Source: a virus. Taken from it: a DNA stretch of 36,283 bases. The stretch is taken from positions 1-36,283 of the IMG/VR virus record IMGVR_UViG_3300005549_000017; one strand, given 5' to 3'. Every line of letters starts with the position of its first letter. Position 1 is the stretch's first letter. The translations under genes and the position numbers were made by a program. The notes under the pieces are model-generated. The model saw only the letters and a program-made list of their open reading frames with translations. It did not search any database and was not told the DNA's origin. Shown one piece after another: positions 23,887 to 31,346 of the stretch.

Positions 23887-24380
23887 GTAAGTGGGGCTCT
23901 TACAAGGAGAGCGAGCAGGCCCGCGCCAAGCGGCTTGCACGGATGAAGGCATACCGGCTCGCCCACCCGGATCTGATACAGGCTCAGGCTCACGCCACCT
24001 ATGAGCGTACCAAGGAACGGGTCATGGCCTATCGGGCAGCTCACAAGGATGAGATCGCCGCCTACCACCGAGCCTACCGCGTAACCCACCTAGAGGAGAG
24101 ACGCGCAGCGGCTAGGGCGCGACAGACACGCCCAGAACAGCGTGAGCGAGAACGCATCCGTGAGGCGGCGCGGCGGGCAAAGCCGGACTACAACCATAAG
24201 CAGGCCGCTAGGCAGCAGGTCTACCAGGCTAAGAAAAAGGGCCTGCTGGTCCCCACTCCCTGCTTCTGCTGCGGTGATCCCAAGGTTCACGCGCATCACC
24301 ACAATGGGTATGACCATCCACTCGATGTGGTCTGGCTCTGCTCACTCCACCACGCCTATGCACATGCGGGGCTGCTGTGA
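23883..24380 (+). CDS. HNH-like endonuclease with long basic N-terminus
   Basis: The C-terminal part has PCFCCGDPKVHAHHHNGYDHPL and WLCSLHHAYAH, the C-C/HHH-N-H pattern of a zinc-bound HNH nuclease subgroup common in phages. The first about 115 residues are a highly basic helical stretch with repeated MKAYRLAHPD, MAYRAAHKD and YHRAYRVTH segments, probably for DNA contact. A GTG start overlaps the previous stop. It could be a free-standing homing nuclease. Confidence 0.65.
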   Translation: MSKWGSYKESEQARAKRLARMKAYRLAHPDLIQAQAHATYERTKERVMAYRAAHKDEIAAYHRAYRVTHLEERRAAARARQTRPEQRERERIREAARRAKPDYNHKQAARQQVYQAKKKGLLVPTPCFCCGDPKVHAHHHNGYDHPLDVVWLCSLHHAYAHAGLL

Positions 24381-24643
24381 TCCCCGACTTCCTGCTTCAC
24401 CCGGACCCCTCGTTCCGTGGGTTCAGCGCCCAGGAGATCGCCGACCTGCGGGCCTTGCGCGAGCTGCATCGCCCTTGGTCCTCGGCCGACCGCGACCATT
24501 CTGGGGTCCCACTCATAGCGGATGACGGCACGGCTCATGTCGTGGTAATGACGATCGACCTAGTAGAACCCCATGCCCGTCGCTTCTGGGATCAGCACGC
24601 GTCTGAATCATTTGTCCTCACTAACCATCACGTACAGCCATGA
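24377..24643 (+). CDS. Hypothetical 88-residue protein
   Basis: It starts at GTG overlapping the previous stop and ends in an ATGA overlap. The protein has a helical middle (FSAQEIADLRALRELHRPW) and several His residues, with HARRFWDQHASES near the end. I do not recognise a family. Its position between two HNH genes does not suggest a role by itself. Confidence 0.6.
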   Translation: MIPDFLLHPDPSFRGFSAQEIADLRALRELHRPWSSADRDHSGVPLIADDGTAHVVVMTIDLVEPHARRFWDQHASESFVLTNHHVQP

Positions 24644-25116
24644 AGCACTGGGAGATGCTGAAGTACGAACGCTATTGGACGGGACGGGCGGTCCTGACTC
24701 CATTGGGTCGGCTGATGACACGCGTGCGCCTGGGCACGGCTGACGAATGCTGGGAGTGGACCGGGCCGCTCTATAACGGATACGGGCGGGTCAAGGGCAA
24801 GAAGCGCGATGAGATGGTTCACCGCGTCGCCTATGAGTTGCTAGTCGGCCCGGTCCCAAATGGCTTACAGCTCGACCACCTCTGCCGCAACCGAGGATGC
24901 GTCAACCCGGCTCACCTCGAACCGGTAACCAACCGAGTGAACGTACTGCGTGGCGTTAGTCCCATAGCGCGACAGGCTAGGCAAACGCACTGCAAACGCG
25001 GACACCGCCTCGAAGCACCTACGGCTTATGTCAGTAGGGGGCGGCGTATCTGTCGGACCTGCCACAACCTCTATCGTCGCGCTCAGTGGGCCGCACGCCA
25101 CGCGGTGCAGCCGTGA
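24640..25116 (+). CDS. HNH homing endonuclease-type protein with zinc ribbon
   Basis: The core is WEWTGPLYNGYGRV, VHRVAYELLVGPVPNGLQLDHLC, RGCVNPAHLEPVTNRVN, in which LDHLC, N and NPAHLE form the HNH site of the phage HNH_3 type. A C-terminal zinc ribbon (HCKRGHRL, RRICRTCHNLYRR) follows. This is the textbook layout of phage HNH endonucleases of 150-180 residues. It is embedded in the early block with 4-base overlaps, and may be a mobile homing gene. Confidence 0.8.
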   Translation: MKHWEMLKYERYWTGRAVLTPLGRLMTRVRLGTADECWEWTGPLYNGYGRVKGKKRDEMVHRVAYELLVGPVPNGLQLDHLCRNRGCVNPAHLEPVTNRVNVLRGVSPIARQARQTHCKRGHRLEAPTAYVSRGRRICRTCHNLYRRAQWAARHAVQP

Positions 25117-25454
25117 AGGAAGTCATCCGCAACGGCCGTCAGGAGCCGCTGCTGCCGGGACGCAACGAGGCGGCGGAGCGACTGCGGCGTGCGATTGCGG
25201 GAAGCGAGGGTGAGCGCGTGCTGGATGAAGCCCTCACTGCCGAGCGCGAGCCCCTGCTGGCGGCGCTCAAGAGGTTGGTGGAGGCGCTGGACGACCTCCT
25301 GTTCGAGGGTGCCATTGACCGTGTGGATGAGAACGGCGAGTACGAACTCATTGGGGGCGATGACCCGAGCGGTAGTCGTGGTCGATTCAGTGTCGGACTG
25401 CAAGAGGCCCGCACCCTCATCGAGCAAGACGGGAAAGGAGCAACCGATGTTTGA
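25113..25454 (+). CDS. Hypothetical helical protein, 113 residues
   Basis: The GTG at 25113 overlaps the HNH stop. The product is mostly charged helix (ERLRRAIAGSEGERVLDEALTAEREPLL, ALKRLVEALDDLLFEG) with a short Gly/Asp-rich loop (YELIGGDDPSGSRGR). I see no catalytic motif or family. Confidence 0.55.
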   Translation: MKEVIRNGRQEPLLPGRNEAAERLRRAIAGSEGERVLDEALTAEREPLLAALKRLVEALDDLLFEGAIDRVDENGEYELIGGDDPSGSRGRFSVGLQEARTLIEQDGKGATDV

Positions 25455-25551
25455 CTTCCGCCGCCGCTACGTCCATCCGACCATCCGCTTCCTCGGCAGG
25501 ATCACGGGCCGCCATGTGTCCGGCGCGTACTGCTGGTGCAGGCAGCCATGA
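25447..25551 (+). CDS. Small CWC protein, first paralogue (34 residues)
   Basis: The ATG lies inside the previous gene's end (8-base overlap), and the stop overlaps the next ATG. The product has FRRRYVHPTIRFLGRITGRHVSGAYCWC, closely similar to the protein from 26327 (IRRRFVYP, RITGRHVSGAYCWC). It is basic with two end cysteines. The function is unknown. The repeated copy supports that it is a real gene. Confidence 0.55.
   Translation: MFDFRRRYVHPTIRFLGRITGRHVSGAYCWCRQP
25453..25551 (+). repeat. Duplicated segment, copy A (copy B at about 26333-26440)
   Basis: About 100 bases encoding the RITGRHVSGAYCWC protein recur about 880 bases downstream. A 23-base identical core lies at 25501-25523 and 26381-26403, and the similarity continues through GCAGCCATGAC. 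The second copy carries about 10 extra bases after that. The 17-base TGACCGAGGCGCGACTG at 25549 also recurs exactly at 26772. Confidence 0.75.
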
Positions 25552-25871
25552 CCGAGGCGCGACTGACCCGACCGGGGCGACCGGGGACTAAGGCGGGACG
25601 TGAACTGCTGGCTGATGCTAGCCGATTCGGCACAGATGAGGAGGTGCGTTTACTACGGGCACATCTTGTGCCGATGATCCTAGCCGTTGAAAAGGAAGCC
25701 ATCGAGGAAGGGATGCGGCGGCACTCAGAGGATGACCGCCCCACGCGGATCGACCCTAGGCGCCTGACTCGCGCGCTCAAAGCGATGGTCACGGGTGCTG
25801 ACTGGAAGGGCACCTCCACCATCGAGGAGTACGCGGCTGAGATCGTCGCAGCCTACGAGGGGCAGCCATGA
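25548..25871 (+). CDS. Hypothetical protein, 107 residues
   Basis: It starts at the ATG overlapping the CWC protein stop. The start MTEARLTRPGRPGTKAG is basic. Then comes a helical domain (LRAHLVPMILAVEKEAIEEGMRRH) and a second half (LTRALKAMVTGADWKGTSTIEEYAAEIVAAYEG). The first residues are shared with the protein from 26771 (VTEARLVTRE), pointing to a duplicated gene start. I do not recognise a family. Confidence 0.6.
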   Translation: MTEARLTRPGRPGTKAGRELLADASRFGTDEEVRLLRAHLVPMILAVEKEAIEEGMRRHSEDDRPTRIDPRRLTRALKAMVTGADWKGTSTIEEYAAEIVAAYEGQP

Positions 25872-26068
25872 GCAAGTTCCGCACCGCTCCGATGAAGGAC
25901 GGCATCCGCTACGACAGTCGCGGAGAGCCGATCCCCAACCACGACCAACACGTCATGCCAGTCTCGGGAGAGCATCGCGCTAGTCCCGAGTGCTGGTGCA
26001 AGCCACGTATCGAGCACACCGATACCGTGAATGAAGGACGAATATGGGTCCACAAGGCACCAGCCTGA
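25868..26068 (+). CDS. Small CWC protein, 66 residues
   Basis: The product has DGIRYDSRGEPIPNHDQHVMPV, then SPECWCKPRIEH and ends with RIWVHKAP. Small proteins with an ECWCxPxxE motif followed by a short beta strand are common in the early regions of phages of high-GC hosts. The cysteines probably bind a metal with His residues. Function unknown. It overlaps its upstream neighbour by 4 bases and the next by 25. Confidence 0.65.
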   Translation: MSKFRTAPMKDGIRYDSRGEPIPNHDQHVMPVSGEHRASPECWCKPRIEHTDTVNEGRIWVHKAPA

Positions 26069-26334
26069 ACACCGAAGCCGCGCAAAACCTCTGGCGCGAC
26101 CTGGGCATCCAGCAGGAGTGGCTGACCGAGCCGGTGCTGGTGTCCGCTGACCCAATCTGGAAGATGACGGCCAAGGAGGGGTTCATCTTCGACGACGCCT
26201 TCTGGGCGGTGTTCGAGCGCCACTCGTTGCGCATCTGCCACGTCACCTATTCGGGCGCGCCGTGGTCGCTCGAAGGCGGGCCACCCGAGATGGTGCTGCG
26301 TTTCACGCTCAAGGAAGGATCACCCGATGACTGA
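26044..26334 (+). CDS. Hypothetical protein, 96 residues
   Basis: The ATG has GAAGGA upstream and overlaps the previous gene by 25 bases, which is long for this genome but acceptable with the ribosome site. The product contains NLWRDLGIQQEWLTEPVLVSADPIW and beta-rich IFDDAFWAVFERHSLRICHVTYSG. No family recognised. Confidence 0.6.
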   Translation: MGPQGTSLNTEAAQNLWRDLGIQQEWLTEPVLVSADPIWKMTAKEGFIFDDAFWAVFERHSLRICHVTYSGAPWSLEGGPPEMVLRFTLKEGSPDD

Positions 26335-26566
26335 TATCCGCCGTCGCTTTGTCTACCCCGCCATCCGCCTTATGGGTCGCATCACGGGCCGCCATGTGTC
26401 CGGTGCCTACTGCTGGTGCATCGAGCCTCGCAGCCATGACGGTAGCAGCCCCGAGGCGCAACTGCGACCAGAGGTGTGGTGGCACGATCGCCTTGTTCAT
26501 GAAGGCGTTGTGGTGGGGCGCGGGTCATGCACATCGGGCCGTTCAAGGTGTGGGCCGCGCTACTGA
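26327..26566 (+). CDS. CWC protein, second paralogue (79 residues)
   Basis: The first about 32 residues (IRRRFVYPAIRLMGRITGRHVSGAYCWC) repeat the 34-residue protein from 25447. The reading frame then continues through IEPRSHDG and EVWWHDRLVHEGVVVGRG to a Cys/Arg-rich end. The WWHDRLVHEG part resembles the strand after CWC in the 66-residue protein (IWVHKAP), so this may be the complete form and the earlier one shortened. Overlaps the previous gene by 8 bases. Confidence 0.55.
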   Translation: MTDIRRRFVYPAIRLMGRITGRHVSGAYCWCIEPRSHDGSSPEAQLRPEVWWHDRLVHEGVVVGRGSCTSGRSRCGPRY

Positions 26567-26598
26567 TGAGGAACCGACCCGAAGGGGCAGCGGAGTGA
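26527..26598 (+). CDS. Possible micro-protein, 23 residues
   Basis: A short frame overlapping the end of the second CWC gene gives MHIGPFKVWAALLMRNRPEG and a few further residues. The sequence looks protein-like, but there is only position to support it. It ends 17 bases before the next start. Confidence 0.25.
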   Translation: MHIGPFKVWAALLMRNRPEGAAE

Positions 26599-26615
26599 CA
26601 GGAAGGAGAAACGGA

Positions 26616-26774
26616 ATGAATGGTCAACATTGCCTCAAGTGCGGAGCCGTCCTTATCGAAGGGAGGCGGGCTGGGTTTACGTCGGAAGGTAGGCCGACCT
26701 ATCTGTACGTCTGTCCTAATGAGCATTGGTGGTGGCCGTCCCATTCGGCTTGGCTGCAAGGACGATATCTGTGA
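26616..26774 (+). CDS. Small zinc-ribbon protein, 52 residues
   Basis: The ATG has a strong GGAAGGAG site. The product has QHCLKCGAVLIEG and, about 20 residues later, YLYVCPNEHWWWPSH, so a CxxC plus Cys/His pair that could hold one zinc. The long upstream open frame is not coding-like. Function unknown. Confidence 0.6.
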   Translation: MNGQHCLKCGAVLIEGRRAGFTSEGRPTYLYVCPNEHWWWPSHSAWLQGRYL

Positions 26775-27229
26775 CCGAGGCGCGACTGGTGACGCGGGAG
26801 CAGTTGGCGGCGGCGCTGCGAGTCGTTGAACGTCAGTGGGACGGCGAATGGCCGAACTGGGCGCAGAAGGACATGGCCGACGCCATCTTCGCCGCCCTCC
26901 CCGCCGCCGCGCCAGCGTCGGGCTACATGGTCGGCGGTCATGGTGTAGCGAATGGTGGCAATGCTCCCGCCGCCGCGCCAGCGGAGGGGCTGCGGGAGGC
27001 GGCAATGCTCGCCTACCGGATGCTGTGGGAGAACTGGTCGCAAGCCGCTGACTGGGAGCAGATCATCAGGCAGGACTACGGGGAGGGCGGACGGGCTATC
27101 GGTCACACATGGATCGGGAAGGCAGCGAGGGCGCTCTCCGATGCGCTCGGACCAGAAGATGCGGAGGCCGCGAAGCATCCAACCTACGCGGAGGCCGCCC
27201 TCGCCCGCCACGAGTCGGGGAGCGAGTGA
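26771..27229 (+). CDS. Hypothetical helical protein, 152 residues
   Basis: The GTG overlaps the zinc-ribbon protein stop. It starts with VTEARLVTREQLAAALRVVERQW and has WPNWAQKDMADAIFAALP, a helical region often seen in phage proteins of unknown role. An Ala/Pro/Gly-rich linker carrying an 18-base direct repeat (26900-26917 and 26966-26983) follows, then LREAAMLAYRMLWENWSQAADWEQI. Its first codons duplicate those at 25548. No enzymatic motif is visible. Confidence 0.6.
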   Translation: MTEARLVTREQLAAALRVVERQWDGEWPNWAQKDMADAIFAALPAAAPASGYMVGGHGVANGGNAPAAAPAEGLREAAMLAYRMLWENWSQAADWEQIIRQDYGEGGRAIGHTWIGKAARALSDALGPEDAEAAKHPTYAEAALARHESGSE

Positions 27230-27402
27230 TGAGCCACCTCCACCGCTTCTGGTTCGTGGTGAATCACGTCCGCTGCGCTTGCGGGCTGACGCTCCCAGCC
27301 TGCCCCGTTCGCAGTTCGATCACCGATGCGCCGTGCATCCTGCCGGACGGTCACGCTTGCGATAGCCCGACCCGCTTCCATCGCTACCCGGTGCAGCCAT
27401 GA
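27229..27402 (+). CDS. Small Cys-containing protein, 57 residues
   Basis: The ATG overlaps the previous stop (TGATGA). The product has HVRCACGLTLPACPV, PCILPDGHACDSPT and His residues at each end, suggesting a metal site. It overlaps the next gene by 4 bases. Function unknown. Confidence 0.55.
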   Translation: MSHLHRFWFVVNHVRCACGLTLPACPVRSSITDAPCILPDGHACDSPTRFHRYPVQP

Positions 27403-27845
27403 CCCCCGAGGCAGCGCCCCGCCTGCGCTGCGCCGACTGCGACTACCCGGTGCGCCTCACGCATCGCTACCCCGGTGCCAAGCAGCCAGCGCGGTCGCAT
27501 CCCGTCCGCCTCGTCCCCGCCGCACCGGCAGCGGAGGACATGGATTTCGATGAAATCACGGACGGCATCATCGAGCGCGGGCTGGTCAACCAGTTGCGGC
27601 GCATCGTATCTGCCTATCGCAACCCGCAGAAGGATGACCCGCATCGCCTAGATGACGAGATAGCAGGAACCGAGGCGATCCTAGACCGCCTCGCTGCCGC
27701 CCTGTCACCGGCTGCGCCTGCGACGTTGGACATCGGGGTGCTGCGAACGATCATGCGCGTCTTTGGCGTGCATCTGGAAGGCGGAGTCTGGATGGTGATT
27801 GCGCAGGAGTACGCCCGCCTCGCCGGGGAGGACAGCACCAGATGA
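27399..27845 (+). CDS. Hypothetical protein with N-terminal CADC
   Basis: This 148-residue product starts with RLRCADCDYPVRLTHRYPG, a possible zinc knuckle. A linker rich in Ala and Pro follows, then a helical domain (IIERGLVNQLRRIVSAYRNPQ, ILDRLAAAL). The C-terminus contains VLRTIMRVFGVHLEGGVWMVIAQEYARLA. No known family. Its neighbours are other coupled early genes. Confidence 0.55.
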   Translation: MTPEAAPRLRCADCDYPVRLTHRYPGAKQPARSHPVRLVPAAPAAEDMDFDEITDGIIERGLVNQLRRIVSAYRNPQKDDPHRLDDEIAGTEAILDRLAAALSPAAPATLDIGVLRTIMRVFGVHLEGGVWMVIAQEYARLAGEDSTR

Positions 27846-28327
27846 CCCTCACCGAACGGCGCGATCCCAACATCGACACGGCGCTCGAGGCGCTGACCGA
27901 CAACCGCCTGACCATCGAGGACAAGGCGGGCGCCTACGCCCTACTGCACCAGGTACAGCTCCGAATCAACCGTGCCCTCCGCAAGGTGCGCGATGACATC
28001 ATCATCTACATGAAGTCGAACGAGCTGAAGTCGCTCGGGCCACTCTCGATCAAGAGCACGCCGATCGACGTGGCCTGGCCCGTCAACATCGAGGCGAACT
28101 GGCAGGATGCCACGGTGCAAGATGCGCTGCGCGACCTGATCTTGCCGATCGCGCCGGAGTTCATCCGCAAGATTCCCGCTCACCTGGAGTTGGACACGGC
28201 CGCCCTCGGAGCGGCGGTTCACATGGGCGATCCGGTGGCCCTCGAAGTACACCGGCAAGTCAAGGCGCACGGCTGGCGAACCGAAGCCGGACGCCGCCTC
28301 AGCCTGGAAGTGAAGGAAGCCAAATGA
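27842..28327 (+). CDS. Conserved-looking early protein, 161 residues
   Basis: This protein has NRLTIEDKAGAYALLHQVQLRINRALRKVRDDIIIYM, a helical first half, and a second half with WQDATVQDALRDLILPIAPEFIRKIPAHLELD. It ends in GRRLSLEVKEAK. It is directly upstream of the possible recombination protein, with a 4-base overlap, so the pair may work together on DNA. A nuclease-inhibitor or single-strand-binding helper is a guess. I do not recognise a named family. Confidence 0.6.
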   Translation: MTLTERRDPNIDTALEALTDNRLTIEDKAGAYALLHQVQLRINRALRKVRDDIIIYMKSNELKSLGPLSIKSTPIDVAWPVNIEANWQDATVQDALRDLILPIAPEFIRKIPAHLELDTAALGAAVHMGDPVALEVHRQVKAHGWRTEAGRRLSLEVKEAK

Positions 28328-29127
28328 CTGTGCCTTCGACCGACGTGACTCCTGATGGTGAAGTGATCGCCACCGCGCCGATCACCCTGTTCGGAACCGA
28401 CAACCCGGTGGAAGTCGTGGCGCGGGCGACCACCATTGCCGGGGCGCTGGCCGACGTGATCAAGCAGCGCCGCCTCTACAAGCACATCGGCGAGAGCGAC
28501 CATGTATTCGTGGAGGGCTGGACGCTGCTCGGCTCGATGCTCGGCGTGTTCGCCGAGGTCGAGTGGAGCCGCCCGCTCGAGAACGGCTGGGAGTCGCGGG
28601 CGGTGGCCCGCACCCTGGCTGGTCGAGTGGTGGGCGCCGCCGAGTCGATGTGCTCGCGCTCCGAGAGCAAGTGGAAGTCGCGCGACGATTACGCCATCCG
28701 TTCGATGGCCCAGACTCGAGCGGTTAGCAAGGCGCTGCGCCTGCCGCTCGGATTCATCATGGAACTCGCGGGCTACTCGGCCACTCCGGCCGACGAAGTG
28801 CCCGATGCACAGCCGGGGCGGGGCGCACAGTCCAAGCCGGAATCAGGCCCGGTCCCCGCCTCCGGCCCCTCTCTCGACCAGATCAAGGCGCGACTCCTCG
28901 AGGTCGCCAGCGAGCATCATCTTGGCGCGGCCGCGCTAGACCTCCTCATCGAGGACTACGTTCCCAAGGATGCGACCGCGGAGCAGGTGCGAACCGGCCT
29001 GATCGAACTAGGTACCAACATCGGTCGGGGCAAGCATGACGGTGGCGTGGCGCCCGAGCCGCCCAAGGCCGAGGCCATGACCGACGATGAGGCGCTGGCA
29101 GCCGGCGCCGCGCTGGTGGGCAAGTGA
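28324..29127 (+). CDS. Possible recombination or ssDNA-annealing protein
   Basis: The N-terminal about 165 residues have VFVEGWTLLGSMLGVFAEVEW, GWESRAVARTLAGRVVGAAESMCSRSE and SRDDYAIRSMAQTRAVSKALRLPLGFIMELAGY. This block, with the late SMAQTRA-SKALR helix, recalls phage ssDNA-annealing proteins of the Rad52/ERF type that carry an aromatic-Gly strand core followed by an alanine/arginine helix. The C-terminal 100 residues form a separate helical domain (DQIKARLLEVASEHHLG) joined by a Pro/Gly linker. The assignment is tentative and based on pattern and early-gene context. Confidence 0.5.
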   Translation: MTVPSTDVTPDGEVIATAPITLFGTDNPVEVVARATTIAGALADVIKQRRLYKHIGESDHVFVEGWTLLGSMLGVFAEVEWSRPLENGWESRAVARTLAGRVVGAAESMCSRSESKWKSRDDYAIRSMAQTRAVSKALRLPLGFIMELAGYSATPADEVPDAQPGRGAQSKPESGPVPASGPSLDQIKARLLEVASEHHLGAAALDLLIEDYVPKDATAEQVRTGLIELGTNIGRGKHDGGVAPEPPKAEAMTDDEALAAGAALVGK

Positions 29128-29456
29128 ACCCGCTAGTGCCCGACATGCCTTCCCTGGTCCAGGTCAACCTGCGCTACGGCCGCGACGCCGCCCGTACCAT
29201 CGGGGATATTGCCGAGGACATGGGGATCAGCCGGCGGGCCGTCGAGAAGGCCGTCGAGTCCATGAGGTTGGCGGGTGTGCCCGTGGTGACGGGCTCCGAT
29301 GGGGCGTGGCTATCGGTTGATCCGCAGGAGCTGGCGGACGCCGCCGAACGGCTACGCTCGCGGGCGCTGCACATCCTGCTCGGGGCTCGGGCGCTGCGGG
29401 CTACCGCTAGGCGCCACGCCAAGGTCCAGCAACTCGGGCTGTTCGATGCCGCATGA
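29124..29456 (+). CDS. Winged-helix DNA-binding protein
   Basis: This 110-residue protein has TIGDIAEDMGISRRAVEKAVESMRLAGVPVVTGSDGAWLSVD, which is a helix-turn-helix followed by a beta wing. The C-terminal helix is rich in Arg and Ala (RLRSRALHILLGARALRATARRH) and may oligomerise. The start is GTG overlapping the previous stop. It may be an early regulator or a helper of replication. Confidence 0.65.
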   Translation: MNPLVPDMPSLVQVNLRYGRDAARTIGDIAEDMGISRRAVEKAVESMRLAGVPVVTGSDGAWLSVDPQELADAAERLRSRALHILLGARALRATARRHAKVQQLGLFDAA

Positions 29457-29907
29457 CCCGTACCGACCGGCCAGCCATCCCGTCCTGCGTGCCAAGCACG
29501 CCCGTCTCCTCAGGATGGCGCAGGAGGAACCGGCCGCCGTCCGGGCGGCACTGGACCTCGCCGATAACTCCACCTTCGAGGTCACGGAAGGGCTGGAGGC
29601 CATCGCCCGGATTGTGGCGAAGCTGCCGGAAGTCGCCTACACCGTCGAGCAGCGGGCGATGGGGATGCTGATAGCCCGTGAGATCCACCAGCGGTCACGG
29701 TCGCCCCGAGCAGCCAGCCATGCGGCGAGGTTCTATGGTCACTCCAGGAGGGATGATGTCGAGCAGCGATACGCCGCCATCGCGGAAGCGGCGAGCGACC
29801 CCAAGCGCAAGCTACGCGAGATCGCGTCCGAGTTTGGTGTCACTACCACCCTCGTTTCGCGTGTCGCCATCGCGCGAGGGCAGCGCCGGCGAACCCGGCA
29901 TGGGTAG
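29446..29907 (+). CDS. Helix-turn-helix protein, 153 residues
   Basis: The ATG at 29446 overlaps the winged-helix gene by 11 bases. The protein has two helical parts. The last contains KLREIASEFGVTTTLVSRVAIARG, a clear HTH of the resolvase/sigma type. The rest (RMAQEEPAAVRAALDLADN, ARIVAKLPEVAYTVEQRAMGML) is helical. It is probably a DNA-binding regulator paired with its neighbour. Confidence 0.6.
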   Translation: MPHDPYRPASHPVLRAKHARLLRMAQEEPAAVRAALDLADNSTFEVTEGLEAIARIVAKLPEVAYTVEQRAMGMLIAREIHQRSRSPRAASHAARFYGHSRRDDVEQRYAAIAEAASDPKRKLREIASEFGVTTTLVSRVAIARGQRRRTRHG

Positions 29908-29989
29908 GCTGATAGGCTACCTGCACGACTTGGGCTGCCGCGGGCCGGGCTTCTGCGCGTGCAAGATTGTGTATCCGGTGACGGAATGA
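29900..29989 (+). CDS. Micro-protein with CRGPGFCAC, 29 residues
   Basis: The ATG overlaps the previous stop and its own stop overlaps the next ATG. The short product has LHDLGCRGPGFCACKIVYP, with three cysteines in nine residues. The coupled arrangement favours expression. It may join the class of small Cys proteins of this genome. Function unknown. Confidence 0.4.
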   Translation: MGRLIGYLHDLGCRGPGFCACKIVYPVTE

Positions 29990-30555
29990 CGACGCTTATC
30001 AGCATCTCCTATGTTGACAAACTCCAGCGCGAGAACGCTGACGACCTCGCGTTCTACCCACTGACGACCTTGGAGAAGGCGCTGGAGGATGGGCATGTCG
30101 TCACCTGCGAGGACAACGGGGAAGCAGCGGGCTACCTGTGGTTCGGTGCGGTACGCGGTGGCTACGACGTGACCATCTATCAGGCTTGCGTGGACTACGA
30201 CTCCCGCCGCCGGCACCTAGGCTGGTCAATGGTCGCCAAGCTGGTTGCCATCGGAAACGCTGGTGGGGCGACCGGCATCCGGCTCAAGTGCGCCTCGTCT
30301 GCCGATAGCAATGAGTTCTGGCAGGCGGCCGGCTTCCACTGCACCCGTGTCACGCCGGGCGGGATCAAGCGCGGCCGAGACCTGAACCACTACCGCACCG
30401 ACCTCCAGCCCGGCCTGTTCACCATCCCGGGCGTGATCCCTTCCGAGAAGCCGATCGACCTACGGGCTTATCAGGCCCAGAAGCGGATGGGCGTCTCGAT
30501 GCCGTCAAGGTTCAGCCGGACGCATTACGGGATTCCGAGTGAGGTCGTCGAATGA
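29986..30555 (+). CDS. GNAT-family acetyltransferase-like protein
   Basis: The 189-residue product has EAAGYLWFGAVRGGYDVTIYQACVD and then RRRHLGWSMVAKLVAIGNAGGATGIRLKCASSADSNEFWQAAGF. The second part matches the acetyl-CoA-binding GNAT core, where R-x-x-H-L-G is a degenerate version of the Q/R-x-x-G-x-G/A pyrophosphate loop and EFWQAAGF is the C-terminal motif. The substrate is unknown; phage GNATs can modify host proteins or small molecules. The last 60 residues are an extra tail. Confidence 0.65.
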   Translation: MTTLISISYVDKLQRENADDLAFYPLTTLEKALEDGHVVTCEDNGEAAGYLWFGAVRGGYDVTIYQACVDYDSRRRHLGWSMVAKLVAIGNAGGATGIRLKCASSADSNEFWQAAGFHCTRVTPGGIKRGRDLNHYRTDLQPGLFTIPGVIPSEKPIDLRAYQAQKRMGVSMPSRFSRTHYGIPSEVVE

Positions 30556-30626
30556 TTCGGGTAGACTTGCCCGAGAAGTGCTGGGGCGGTCCTGCTTACT
30601 CAGGCCGCCCACGCTTCATCGCCTAG
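30552..30626 (+). CDS. Possible micro-protein, 24 residues
   Basis: A short frame starting ATGA at the previous stop gives MIRVDLPEKCWGGPAYSGRP and a few further residues. It ends 15 bases before the HNH start. Support is coupling and a protein-like look only. Confidence 0.35.
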   Translation: MIRVDLPEKCWGGPAYSGRPRFIA

Positions 30627-30641
30627 TAAGAGGTGGAACCC

Positions 30642-31346
30642 GTGGCTCTCTCCACAAAGACGCGCTTCGAGGTACTCAAGCGCGACCGCTATACCTGCTC
30701 GTACTGCGGCAAGCATCCGCCCGATGTGCTGCTGGAAGTGGACCACATCACACCACTCGCAGCCGGCGGATCGGATGACCTCTCCAACCTCACCACGGCC
30801 TGCTGGGACTGCAATCGTGGTAAAGGAGCACGACTCCTAGAGGAAGGGACGGCCCCGGCTATCAACCGCGCAGCCGTCGCGGAGATGGCGGAGCGCGTCG
30901 AGCAGGCGAAGGCGTACATGGAGTTGCTCGGCTCGATGGAGTCGATCACCGAGGACCAACTTGATCGAGTCACCCATCGTTGGTCCAAAGCCTACGGGGC
31001 TTCGACCGAAGAGCACGGTGACGGCACCGTCACCTACCGTCTGCCCGTTGATGGCTCCTGGCCTGATCCCCGCAGCGTCAAGAACTTCATCCGTCGACTT
31101 GGCCTCTCGCAGGTGCTCGACGCGGTAGACATAGCCGCCTCTCGCATCCACCATCCGGGTCCGGATGCAGTCCGGTACTTTTATGGCGTCTGCCACCATG
31201 CGATCCGCGAGGGGCGTGAACCACTGAGCCGACAAGGAGAGCCTAGCGAGGTCGATCGGATCGGCGCCATCCTGACCAACCATCAGGAGTACGGTTTCGC
31301 CTCGCTTGAGGATGCCGTCGCAGCATTCTGGCCGTCCGATGGGTAG
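30642..31346 (+). CDS. HNH endonuclease with C-terminal domain
   Basis: The second GTG (30642) has AAGAGG upstream and gives MALSTKTRFEVLKRDRYTCSYCG, the normal HNH start. The site is C19/C22, LEVDHITPLAAGG (D34, H35), N49 and ACWDCNRGKG (C54, C57). A 150-residue C-terminal region follows with helices (AEMAERVEQAKAYMELLG) and WPDPRSVKNFIRRLGLSQVLDAVDIA. This extension is like that of phage HNH proteins placed just before replication initiators. An upstream GTG (30633) is an alternative start. Confidence 0.8.
   Translation: MALSTKTRFEVLKRDRYTCSYCGKHPPDVLLEVDHITPLAAGGSDDLSNLTTACWDCNRGKGARLLEEGTAPAINRAAVAEMAERVEQAKAYMELLGSMESITEDQLDRVTHRWSKAYGASTEEHGDGTVTYRLPVDGSWPDPRSVKNFIRRLGLSQVLDAVDIAASRIHHPGPDAVRYFYGVCHHAIREGREPLSRQGEPSEVDRIGAILTNHQEYGFASLEDAVAAFWPSDG

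Noticed and set aside
26900-26983. Two 18-base repeats as a regulatory or recombination site
   Set aside because: They encode the same Ala/Pro linker sequence in a low-complexity part of a gene and are simply explained by codon repetition.
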